From Bacillota bacterium (GTDB lineage Bacteria > Bacillota > Clostridia > Clostridiales > Clostridiaceae), in NCBI GenBank assembly GCA_023399035.1, contig JAEWQX010000049.1:1-8953 (forward strand): DNA of 8,953 nucleotides. Direction: 5' to 3'. The position numbers and the translations under genes are program-made. Position 1 is the stretch's first letter; every line of letters starts with the position of its first letter. Below are positions 1 through 7,229 of this stretch, one piece after another. The notes under the pieces are model-generated. The model saw only the letters and a program-made list of their open reading frames with translations, did no database searches and was not told the DNA's origin.

Positions 1-174
1 ACATAAGACCACTGCTTCTTTCAGCCTGTATGCATTATGAAATCTGTCATTCTTTAGGTATTTAAAATTTAATATGTTTATACATACTGTTCTTTTTAGC
101 TGAGAATAATCTTCACCTTCATTAAGCTGTTCTTCATAAAGCTTACTCCAGTAATATAAGCTTCTCTTTATCAT
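1..174 (-). pseudogene. Rpn-family recombination-promoting nuclease/putative transposase, C-terminal fragment
   Basis: This minus-strand frame is open from 237 to the left window edge. From the ATG at 174 it gives 58 residues containing RSLYYWSKLYEEQL, a Gly-Glu-Asp-Tyr stretch, CINILNFKYL and DRFHNAYRLKE. These blocks are typical of the segment after the catalytic core in Rpn/PDDEXK-type putative transposases (RpnA-like proteins that nick DNA and promote RecA-independent recombination). The conserved Asp and Glu-x-Gln active-site region should lie upstream. Instead there is only a short unrelated stretch rich in hairpins, then an in-frame TGA at 240-238. No convincing ribosome binding site precedes the ATG. 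I therefore read it as a 5'-truncated remnant, although the rest of the gene lies outside the window. The family call rests on recognised sequence style. It points the same way as the jet operon. Confidence 0.7.
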
Positions 175-185
175 AAACAGACATT

Positions 186-231
186 CCAAATCTTTGATTT
201 GGCATGGTCGCTTACTCAGCTGTAGCTGAGT
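186..231. repeat. paired palindromic hairpins (possible small repetitive element)
   Basis: Two perfect hairpins lie 11 nt apart. The first has 7-bp arms CCAAATC/GATTTGG at 186-192 and 196-202 with a TTT loop. The second has 8-bp arms ACTCAGCT/AGCTGAGT at 214-221 and 224-231 with a GT loop. They are more GC-rich than the surrounding intergenic DNA and sit exactly where homology to the Rpn-family protein is lost. This resembles a REP-like or MITE-like palindromic unit, or an IS-end scar. The structure is seen directly; the identity is inference. Confidence 0.55.
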
Positions 232-301
232 TTCATTTCAAACCATCTGTATCTCTATATTTATTACATTTCAGCTTAATTATACCCTAAAAATTTATTT
301 C

Positions 302-320
302 TTAAAATATAATATTTTAA
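302..320. repeat. AT-only near-perfect palindrome
   Basis: TTAAAATAT (302-310) and ATATTTTAA (312-320) are perfect 9-bp complementary arms around one central A. The surrounding DNA from about 241 to 380 is almost pure A/T and shows no coding signal. In such DNA a palindrome of this length may be chance. It could also be an operator or the remains of a weak terminator. Confidence 0.4.
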
Positions 321-386
321 TTGAACCATAAATTCTATATCTACTTAATTTTTTTCATTTTTACAATAATATTTTCAGTAAATATT

Positions 387-427
387 AAAAAAGGAACAGA
401 TACCAATCTTAATATCTGCTCTTTTTT
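387..427. terminator. bidirectional intrinsic terminator-like hairpin
   Basis: The inner stem is CAGATA (397-402) paired with TATCTG (413-418), with a 10-nt loop. Below a small internal bulge, AAAAAAG (387-393) pairs with CTTTTTT (421-427). Read on either strand the stem ends in a run of six T. On the minus strand it lies about 210 nt after the jetD stop and 66 nt after the stop of the small frame at 493-630, so it is the best candidate for the end of the jet transcript. The inner stem is short and A/T-rich, so efficiency is uncertain. Confidence 0.55.
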
Positions 428-492
428 ATTAATTTTTATATTTTCATAATCAAATTTATTCATCCTAAATTTTATACTCTTTATCAATTAAC

Positions 493-630
493 TTACTTGT
501 TATCATTAAGAAAACGTACTCCCTGAATTCCTTTGAAGAATACAAATACACATACTAAAAACATAACTGTTCCAAGCACAGCACCAAGATAAACTCTATA
601 GCATGTATCTAGAACTGTTATTGCAAGCAA
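493..630 (-). CDS. possible 45-residue single-pass membrane peptide, or remnant of a membrane protein gene
   Basis: Directly after the jetD stop, a minus-strand frame stays open to TAA at 495-493. Its core is a strongly hydrophobic stretch, VYLGAVLGTVMFLVCVFVFF, followed by the positively charged KGIQGVRFLNDNK. That is the pattern of a transmembrane helix with a cytoplasmic positive flank. There is no upstream ATG: the possible TTG at 630 lacks a clear ribosome binding site, and the only in-frame ATG (564-562) falls inside the helix. The frame runs back to 645, overlapping the end of jetD, before reaching a stop. It could be a small protein coupled to jetD, or more likely the C-terminal scrap of a gene whose 5' part was lost when the neighbouring DNA arrived. 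I do not recognise the family. Confidence 0.3.
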   Translation of the reverse strand: MLAITVLDTCYRVYLGAVLGTVMFLVCVFVFFKGIQGVRFLNDNK

Positions 631-635
631 TATTT

Positions 636-1922
636 TTAATTCATTTCATTTTCAATATATCTAGCATATTCATCAGTAAGCAATTCCTGATAAGCGGGCT
701 TTTTCTCTTTCTTAAGATAATTTTTAATGCCTTGGAGCTCCTGGGATTTAATTTTATCAAGCATCGAAAGCCTTGCCTCATTTATTTCATTTGAAGATTT
801 AATTTTATCATAAATAACACCATCATATAACATGAATTTTACTTTATCTCCGTATTTCAATTTTATTTTATCAGCAATAATAAGTCCTTCTGGATCAAAA
901 TCTCCAGCATAATATATGGATTTCAAATCCTTTATCTTGTCAATAATCATGTATGCTGAAAGATTAAGCTGACCACTTGTACATATTAGTGATACATTAT
1001 TTCCGAATAATTTTAACAGTTTGCTAAAAACAGATGGATTCTCAAAAACAAAAACTTTATCATCATGACATTTTAAATAATCTATTTTCAAAAGATTGCT
1101 CATTGAAATCTCAAGAGGTTCATTCCACTGGCTGAATAATCCTATAGGCATTATTTCACAATCATTATTATCATAAGCACTGAATCCTCCTATTGTACTA
1201 TGATTTGAAATTTCATCTTTTAAAATACCTGCTTCATAATATAGTTCATTTAAACCATCCAATGTTTTAGGAATATCTTTATTAAATATATATCCTATTC
1301 CACTTACCAGCAGTTTTCCTGTATATGTATTATAATCAAAGAAATGAGGATCTTTAGTCATGTTAGCTGAAAAAACTGCAATATTTTCTTTTTTACCACT
1401 AAAACAAGGCAAGCTGCTCAAACTATCATTTACCAATATAAGATTAGCTTGAAGCTTTTTTAATTGATCCTTATCTGTACATTCATTATATTTACGCATT
1501 ACAGCATTATAGCCACATGATTTTTCTTCCCTCAAAAACTTAAACCACTCATAACCTCGGCCTTCTTTAGAATTTTTCAGTATATATTCAAAAAAATCAT
1601 TCTGCTTTCTTGTCTTTTTTATCTTTTCTTCTTGATTTGTTGTTGCTTCACTTTGCAAAACAGCTTCCATAAGTTCAATAAATGTACTGTTTTTAAGCTT
1701 TCTCTTGAAAAGTTCTTCAACAAGACTGCTTTTTATGACAGCCTTGCTTTCATAAACCACACGTGTATCAAAATTAAGAAGAACATTAACATCATCACTG
1801 CTTTCAGCCTTAATAGTAAATGATCCTGTTATCTTTCCATATTTCCTGTATTTTTTGTAAATCTCTTTAAATATCTTTTTATATGTATTACTAGATTTTA
1901 TTAAATTTAAAGCTTCCTGCAT
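636..1922 (-). CDS. jetD: Wadjet nuclease subunit JetD (TIGR02679-like, Toprim domain)
   Basis: Putative DNA-cleaving subunit of the Wadjet SMC complex, 428 residues from the ATG at 1922. The C-terminal half carries a Toprim fold. The acidic metal ligand is probably Glu294 in VFVFENPSV, and the Asp-x-Asp motif is in YYAGDFDPEG with Asp341 and Asp343. Ser/Thr-Gly-Gln around residues 315-317 (CTSGQLN) lies between them, as in DUF2399-type Toprim domains. The N-terminal half fits the DUF3323-like part of TIGR02679 proteins. Relatives in this role cut small circular DNA once the SMC motor stalls. The ATG at 1922 lies 2 nt after the jetC stop, with GGAAG 7 nt upstream (1934-1930). A TTG at 1964 would add 14 residues that overlap jetC, and it is less likely. 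No truncation is visible, and both key acidic motifs are present. The family call is by recognition. Confidence 0.85.
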   Translation of the reverse strand: MQEALNLIKSSNTYKKIFKEIYKKYRKYGKITGSFTIKAESSDDVNVLLNFDTRVVYESKAVIKSSLVEELFKRKLKNSTFIELMEAVLQSEATTNQEEKIKKTRKQNDFFEYILKNSKEGRGYEWFKFLREEKSCGYNAVMRKYNECTDKDQLKKLQANLILVNDSLSSLPCFSGKKENIAVFSANMTKDPHFFDYNTYTGKLLVSGIGYIFNKDIPKTLDGLNELYYEAGILKDEISNHSTIGGFSAYDNNDCEIMPIGLFSQWNEPLEISMSNLLKIDYLKCHDDKVFVFENPSVFSKLLKLFGNNVSLICTSGQLNLSAYMIIDKIKDLKSIYYAGDFDPEGLIIADKIKLKYGDKVKFMLYDGVIYDKIKSSNEINEARLSMLDKIKSQELQGIKNYLKKEKKPAYQELLTDEYARYIENEMN

Positions 1923-1924
1923 TT

Positions 1925-4900
1925 TTAAACTTCCATTTCCATAGTCTTTATTTTTCCATTCCAATAATATTTTATAGGAATCACAATTTCTTCTCCCTGT
2001 CTTATGAGTTCATATATAGATAAATTTTTTACACTATCATAAGTTCCCCATAAAACCTGAGAATTAAGAACATAATCCAGTTCAAGCTGCTCAAGAAGTG
2101 CAAACATGCTGCTTATATTATCTTCATCAACACCTGCAAATGCTTCATCTAATGAAATCACTCTTGGTGCATCCTTTTTATCACTTCCATTGTATCGTAC
2201 ATTTACTGCTGCAAATAATGGAACATACATTGCCATTGCTTTTTCTCCTCCAGACAGCTTGAAAAATTCATTGTCTGTAAGTTCCTTTTTATTTTCTGTA
2301 GGTTTTGAAAATGATAACTGGAATTCAAACCATTCACGATAATCTAAAACTTCCTTTATAATGGTATGATAATTTTTTGAGTTTCCGTCTTTACCAGATA
2401 TACGCTTCTGCATTTTAAGCTTTTCTCTAAAATGATCTGCAACTCTTCCACGTTGTTCTTCAGTCATAAAATGAGGTGTGCTCAATATATCTGTCAGTTC
2501 TTTTATATCAATTTCTCCCTCACTTGCAGCTTTTTTAGGCTTCCATGTAAGATAAAGCTTAAATCCGCTGGATGTATTCATGCTTTTCATAAGACTGTCT
2601 ATTTCCTTTACCCAGCCTTTTGTTTTATATATTTTTGCATTGATTTTACTGCTCAAAGTATTTATAAGAATATCCTCAAAAACTTCTCTTTCCTTTTGGC
2701 TGATTAATAAATTCTGATCTTCAAGGAAATTGTTAAGATATTCTATTAATTTATATAATGATATTTCTTTCTTATTAAATTTTATTTTTATATCTGTCCT
2801 TATGGCTGATTCCATAATCCTGTTCTTTCTATCATCATCACATTTTTCATAAACAAATATACTTTCAGTTCTTGGATGATAATCTGCCAGATATCCCTTA
2901 TTGCTTGCAAGAATCTCACCTAACGCTGTTGAAATATCATTGCTGCTCTTTTTTACCCTTTCGTAATTTTCAAGTACAAATTTTACACATTCTTCAAATG
3001 ACATTTCACTTATATCTTCAACATATTTTAGTTCAATTTCATCTGCAAGAATATCTCTAATAAGCTCTAATTCTTCATTTTCAATATTAAACTGTTTTTC
3101 TCTTGTCTCTATATCCTTCTTTTCATAATCTAAACCTGTCTTCTTTGCAACAAGCTCTGCTGAATATATTTCTATCTTTTTGGGATATGCATTAAGTACC
3201 TGAGTCACCTTTGCATATTCTTCTTCCAAAGCACCTAAGTCATAAGCTTTTATGGCATCATTTAATGATTTTATATGATTTTCCTTCTGTCGTCTTCTTT
3301 CCTTATTTGTATAAAGGTCATCATTTATGCTGTCAAGGTCATTATCAATTTCTTCAATATAATCCTTTTCCCTGCAGATTTCCTTATTTTTATAAGTAAT
3401 ATCCATACATATATCTTTTAATGCATTAATACTTTTTCTATATTCTGAAATTCCCTTTAAAGCATCTTCATAAGATTTTTTATTTTTAGGAATTTTTATA
3501 CCCTCACTTGCCTTAAATAGCTTTAATTTTATTTCCTGATATGATGATTTAAGTTTATTTATTTTCCCATTTAAAAATTCTAATTCACTATTTTCTTTAT
3601 TAAGTTCATTAATATTTTCATCAATAACCTTTATTGATGCCTTTATGTCATCATCCTTTGGAAAACCGTCTATTTCCTCATTTAAAAATTTTATTCTTTC
3701 ATTTAATAAATCCACATTTTTAAGATAATCATCTTTCTTTTCAGATTTTGCATTTATTTCTGCCTGAAGATTTTCTATTCTGCTTTTTCTATAAGCTTCT
3801 CTAGAATTTACTCCAATGTATTTTAAGCTGTAATCTCTGCTGCTTTTTCCATTTATAATACCAATTCCAAAATCATTATTATGAGTTATATAAGTATTGT
3901 TTAATCCAGGATTATTCAAAGAAATAGATTTTAATACCTTAATAACCTCTTCACCATATTTTTTATTAAAATCACATTCTTCCAATTTAAATAAACCACA
4001 TATATTTTTTTCTTCAGACTTAACATCCGTAAATATGATTTTATAAGTATTTTCATTAAGAACTTCCAAAGCTTTTTCTTTGTATGTATATGGTATTATA
4101 ATTGAAGTAAGTATGCCCATATTACAAAGACTTCCTTCTATGGATTTTTTCATATGTTCATCAGTGTTAGAAATAAAGTCAATACATTTATAAAAATCTT
4201 CATATGGAATTTTGTTATCTATAAGTACTTTTTTAGTTTTTAAAAGTGCATCCTCTTCATCAAATGCTTCCTTACTATTTATAAGAAGATTGATTTCATC
4301 TTCTATGTCCTTTATTTCACTATTTAATTTATTTATGTTATTTTCATTATTGAATTTAATTTCATTAATACTTTTAGTAATTTTTCCTGCGAATTCATCT
4401 AATAATTTATAAATTATAATACAGTCACTTTCTTCATATATTTCATTAATTTCTTTATATAATCTTACAGAATCATCTTCACTAATTTTCAGCTCTCTAA
4501 GATTCATATTGTACATATTAATTTTTTCAATATACTCACATTTTACATTGGTAAGATATTCCCGACTTTCATTTAAGGCATTTTCTTTTAACTTTACCTC
4601 GGCAGATACTGTATTTTGTTTTTCCTCCAAATCATTTAAATCACTGGTCATATTTTCATATTCGCAAATAATGTTATAAGCATTTCTTACAAGAAGATCA
4701 TACTCTTCAACTGAACTTAAAATATTGTTAAAATCATATTCTCCATTAGAATGTGGAGCTTCTTTTAAATTCTCAAAATGCTCAAAATATGATTCATTTC
4801 TATAATATTCTTCATCTGACATAACATCTTTAAATTCATTATTCTTTTTATATACAATACATTCAAGCTCTTTTATATGTTCTTCTTTCTTTTTTCTTGC

Positions 4901-5983
4901 TTCATATTTTAAATCATATTTCTTTTCTATAGAATCTATATATTTATTTAACTCATTTAATTCTGCTTCTTCCTTTGTAATTTTATCTCTTAAAGTAAAT
5001 CCTTCATTATCCCTTAAGGTTTCTTCTTTTCTTATTGCTATATCCAATTCATCTTTTAAAGTTCTCACTAAATTTTCTTTTTCCCCAATTTCTTGAAGCT
5101 TTAACTCAAGATTACTTTTAAGATTTTCAATATCTTTCTTTTGTTTCTTTACACTTGAAAGCTTATTTTTATATCTTTTAGCCTTATCATATAAAACATC
5201 CTTATTATATACATCAAAAACCTTGCTTATCCTGCCACATGCATCTATACTCTTTCGTAATTCTTCAAGTCTTAAGTTAAGACTATCCATGTTGTCCATT
5301 GCTTCTGACATGGATCTTAAATCATCATCTGAAAGTGTATTTAGAGACTGCTTTAAAATGTCATAAATAACAGTAGGCTTAAAATCCTTTGAAAGCTTAG
5401 GACTTCTAAGCTGAATAAGTAAATTAAGAAGATCCTTATAACTTTCAATATCAGAATATCCAAAAAGGTTTTCATTTACCTTTTCCATATATTCCCTCTG
5501 ACTTTTCGTAAATACGTTTCCTTCACCCAGTTCATTTTCAAGCTGTTTCGCTGTAAGAGGAAATTTTTCTCCTGAATATTTGTAAAGCTTGAAATTATGA
5601 TTTATTCTTCTTCCATCCTTTAAGATAAAATACCATGATTCAAGTGGCTTTCCCTTTCTTCCCCTAAGCCCCATGCCAATAGTAATGTAATTTTGAGATT
5701 CCGGCTTAACAAACTCTATGTATAAATATGATATCCTGTCATTTTCATCTTCATTGATAAGTATGTAATTTTCAATTTTTCTTGCATTTGAACCAAATGG
5801 ATCTATTCTTGAAGGTCTTTTATCACCATCGAGAAGAAGAGGAATAAAACTTTGAGTTGTTACTGATTTCCCACTTCCATTTGTTCCCCTAAATATAATT
5901 TTACCATTAGATAATTGAAATTCTTCTTCATCATAATACCAGAAATTCAGCAATCCAAATTTATTTGCAGTAAAACGCTCCAT
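1925..5983 (-). CDS. jetC: Wadjet SMC-like ATPase JetC (TIGR02680-like)
   Basis: SMC/MksB-type motor of 1352 residues from the ATG at 5983, expected to extrude DNA loops using ATP. The N-terminal head has Walker A GTNGSGKS at residues 33-40, followed by GDKRPSRIDPFGSNARKIE, a stretch typical of TIGR02680 proteins. Long Lys/Glu-rich coiled coils run from about 235 to 585 and from 735 to 990. They flank a globular hinge-like region of about 590-735 that ends in YIGVNSREAYRKSRIENL. The C-terminal head has the signature LSGGEK (1243-1248), Walker B VISLDE (1275-1280, catalytic Glu1280) and a D-loop-like FAGVDEDN. All ATPase motifs are intact. The ATG begins 1 nt after the jetB stop. An upstream TTG at 5995 abuts the AAGGAG ribosome binding site with no spacing, so I chose the ATG. 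It is translationally coupled to jetB and jetD. In known systems it pairs with JetA and JetB. Confidence 0.92.
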   Translation of the reverse strand: MERFTANKFGLLNFWYYDEEEFQLSNGKIIFRGTNGSGKSVTTQSFIPLLLDGDKRPSRIDPFGSNARKIENYILINEDENDRISYLYIEFVKPESQNYITIGMGLRGRKGKPLESWYFILKDGRRINHNFKLYKYSGEKFPLTAKQLENELGEGNVFTKSQREYMEKVNENLFGYSDIESYKDLLNLLIQLRSPKLSKDFKPTVIYDILKQSLNTLSDDDLRSMSEAMDNMDSLNLRLEELRKSIDACGRISKVFDVYNKDVLYDKAKRYKNKLSSVKKQKKDIENLKSNLELKLQEIGEKENLVRTLKDELDIAIRKEETLRDNEGFTLRDKITKEEAELNELNKYIDSIEKKYDLKYEARKKKEEHIKELECIVYKKNNEFKDVMSDEEYYRNESYFEHFENLKEAPHSNGEYDFNNILSSVEEYDLLVRNAYNIICEYENMTSDLNDLEEKQNTVSAEVKLKENALNESREYLTNVKCEYIEKINMYNMNLRELKISEDDSVRLYKEINEIYEESDCIIIYKLLDEFAGKITKSINEIKFNNENNINKLNSEIKDIEDEINLLINSKEAFDEEDALLKTKKVLIDNKIPYEDFYKCIDFISNTDEHMKKSIEGSLCNMGILTSIIIPYTYKEKALEVLNENTYKIIFTDVKSEEKNICGLFKLEECDFNKKYGEEVIKVLKSISLNNPGLNNTYITHNNDFGIGIINGKSSRDYSLKYIGVNSREAYRKSRIENLQAEINAKSEKKDDYLKNVDLLNERIKFLNEEIDGFPKDDDIKASIKVIDENINELNKENSELEFLNGKINKLKSSYQEIKLKLFKASEGIKIPKNKKSYEDALKGISEYRKSINALKDICMDITYKNKEICREKDYIEEIDNDLDSINDDLYTNKERRRQKENHIKSLNDAIKAYDLGALEEEYAKVTQVLNAYPKKIEIYSAELVAKKTGLDYEKKDIETREKQFNIENEELELIRDILADEIELKYVEDISEMSFEECVKFVLENYERVKKSSNDISTALGEILASNKGYLADYHPRTESIFVYEKCDDDRKNRIMESAIRTDIKIKFNKKEISLYKLIEYLNNFLEDQNLLISQKEREVFEDILINTLSSKINAKIYKTKGWVKEIDSLMKSMNTSSGFKLYLTWKPKKAASEGEIDIKELTDILSTPHFMTEEQRGRVADHFREKLKMQKRISGKDGNSKNYHTIIKEVLDYREWFEFQLSFSKPTENKKELTDNEFFKLSGGEKAMAMYVPLFAAVNVRYNGSDKKDAPRVISLDEAFAGVDEDNISSMFALLEQLELDYVLNSQVLWGTYDSVKNLSIYELIRQGEEIVIPIKYYWNGKIKTMEMEV

Positions 5984-5984
5984 A

Positions 5985-7109
5985 TTAATTTTCAACTCCT
6001 TTATAATCCTCTGGATACATTCCTGTAATTTTTCCTATAAGAGGCATCAGCTCTACAGATGAATCATGAATTCTTATCATATAGTAGCTCTTCATAAATT
6101 CCTTTATATTTTCTACATATTTTTCTTCATCAGCATCTCTTAATATTTTAGTAAATCCATGACCATATTCATTTCTTACATCTCTGAGAATGCTGTCAAA
6201 CACTTCTTCACTTATTATACAGGTATCATTTTCATTAAGAGTTAATTTATTTTCAGAAATCATTTCACATATCTTCCTGTTTACAAATAATACAGCACTG
6301 CTTTCCCCTTTTGTGCTAGGAAATGTATCTTTAATACTGCTGGTACTTTTTAAAATTGCCATTGCACCATTTCTGTGAATATGAACATCCCAATCCAGGT
6401 ACTTTTCAAAAACATTTTTTATGTAACTTCTGTAATTTCTTATATATTCATAATCTGATTTATTGTCAGCATTGTACACCACAGGTGATAATAACAGCTC
6501 CCTGAACACTCTGTTTTTTCTTATTATGCCTTTGTCATTTTCAAGACCTTCCCATGCTTCTTTTAAAAGATCATTATAATCATCATCTTCATTTATGTCA
6601 CGATTGAACCTTCTTACAATATATTTTGATATTCCTGTGCTTTCATAAAGAACTTCACTCTGCTCACTTTTTGTAAATTCATCTTCATCACCATCATTTT
6701 TTTTAATCAATCCAAGGTCAAGACATAACTTTAATACAGTAATGAGGCTTTTTCTGTTTTTAAATACAGTCCATTCTATTTTTTCACTTGCATAATTATG
6801 TTCAATATATTCTGTAATGTTAGATAATATAAACTGTTCTTCTTTATTTTTGTCCTCAAGGAACATTAAAACAAGGATAAAAAATATGTATTCCTTTTTA
6901 TCTTTGAAATCTTTTATTCCCATCCAGGCTTCAGGCTTTGTAGGTATCTTTTCAAGTTTTAAAAAATCATCTTTTATTATTAAATTGTAAGATAGTATAT
7001 CATCAATAAATTCTCTGTAAGAATCTGCATTATCAACAATGTCATAATATAAATCACGATCTTTTTCTTTTAAAATAATGTAGTTTTCAAGAAGTGATAT
7101 AAATCCCAT
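5985..7109 (-). CDS. jetB: Wadjet KITE-like subunit JetB (TIGR02678-like)
   Basis: Predicted 374-residue accessory subunit of the SMC complex, equivalent in role to MksE/EptB-type KITE proteins that bind the kleisin JetA and help hold DNA. The sequence is mainly helical and cytoplasmic. Family-like blocks include RSLITVLKLCLDLGLI (119-134) running into an acidic DGDEDEF loop, LYESTGISKYIVRRF (154-168), NRVFRELLLSPVVY (199-212), and WDVHIHRNGAMAIL (240-253), which looks like a winged-helix wing. Near the C-terminus is MIRIHDSSVELMPLIGKI. No catalytic residues are expected. The start ATG at 7109 has GGAGG 11 nt upstream (7125-7121). The stop TAA (5987-5985) lies 1 nt before the jetC ATG. Upstream it is separated from jetA by a 120-nt gap with two inverted repeats, unlike the tight joints downstream. 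Assignment rests on both sequence style and operon position. Confidence 0.85.
   Translation of the reverse strand: MGFISLLENYIILKEKDRDLYYDIVDNADSYREFIDDILSYNLIIKDDFLKLEKIPTKPEAWMGIKDFKDKKEYIFFILVLMFLEDKNKEEQFILSNITEYIEHNYASEKIEWTVFKNRKSLITVLKLCLDLGLIKKNDGDEDEFTKSEQSEVLYESTGISKYIVRRFNRDINEDDDYNDLLKEAWEGLENDKGIIRKNRVFRELLLSPVVYNADNKSDYEYIRNYRSYIKNVFEKYLDWDVHIHRNGAMAILKSTSSIKDTFPSTKGESSAVLFVNRKICEMISENKLTLNENDTCIISEEVFDSILRDVRNEYGHGFTKILRDADEEKYVENIKEFMKSYYMIRIHDSSVELMPLIGKITGMYPEDYKGVEN
5996..6002 (-). promoter_or_regulatory. ribosome binding site of jetC, inside the end of jetB
   Basis: On the minus strand AAAGGAG lies 12 nt before the ATG at 5983 and directly abuts a TTG at 5995. Zero spacing makes the TTG unusable, so this site decides the ATG start of jetC. 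It is embedded in the last codons of jetB, so ribosomes finishing JetB end on it; this supports coupled translation. Confidence 0.65.
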
Positions 7110-7137
7110 TCTAATTTAATCCTCCATCTTTTAGTTA

Positions 7138-7167
7138 ATATTTTGTATTTGTATTTCTACAAAATAT
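7138..7167. promoter_or_regulatory. perfect 10-bp inverted repeat in the jetA-jetB gap
   Basis: ATATTTTGTA (7138-7147) and TACAAAATAT (7158-7167) are exactly complementary arms around a 10-nt spacer. A partial copy, TTTGTA, also repeats in tandem at 7142-7147 and 7148-7153. The element ends 29 nt before the jetB ATG. It lacks a following T run on the minus strand, so it is not an intrinsic terminator. It could be an operator for a dimeric regulator or an mRNA hairpin that tunes JetB-D translation or mRNA processing. The structure is seen; the role is inference. Confidence 0.5.
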
Positions 7168-7180
7168 CCTTAAAATATAT

Positions 7181-7204
7181 ATTCTTTGAAATTTCATAAA
7201 GAAT
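7181..7204. repeat. second inverted repeat in the jetA-jetB gap
   Basis: ATTCTTT (7181-7187) and AAAGAAT (7198-7204) form perfect 7-bp arms. The spacer contains its own palindrome, GAAATTTC (7188-7195). It lies 26 nt after the jetA stop codon. The stem is A/T-rich and has no T tract on the minus strand, so a terminator is unlikely. In this composition it may be chance, but it sits next to the stronger repeat at 7138-7167. Confidence 0.35.
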
Positions 7205-7229
7205 TTTATACTTAGATTCTAGCTTTTAA

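Noticed and set aside
1923..1964. TTG start for jetD at 1964, giving a 42-nt overlap with jetC
   Set aside because: The ATG at 1922 has GGAAG at a good distance and begins 2 nt after the jetC stop, matching the other coupled junction. The extra 14 residues coincide with jetC coding sequence.
2106..4412. Several plus-strand open frames of 60-90 codons within jetC
   Set aside because: They are low-complexity Leu/Phe/Ser-rich antisense readings of a Lys/Glu-rich coiled-coil gene, with no ribosome binding sites or recognisable domains.
5984..5995. TTG start for jetC at 5995
   Set aside because: It directly abuts the AAGGAG ribosome binding site with no spacing. The ATG at 5983 is reachable and places the SMC N-terminus at the expected distance from Walker A.
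7138..7204. Intrinsic terminator between jetA and jetB
   Set aside because: The inverted repeats have almost no G/C pairs and no T run follows either stem on the minus strand. Read-through is needed for the jetBCD products unless a second promoter exists, and I could not identify a convincing one.
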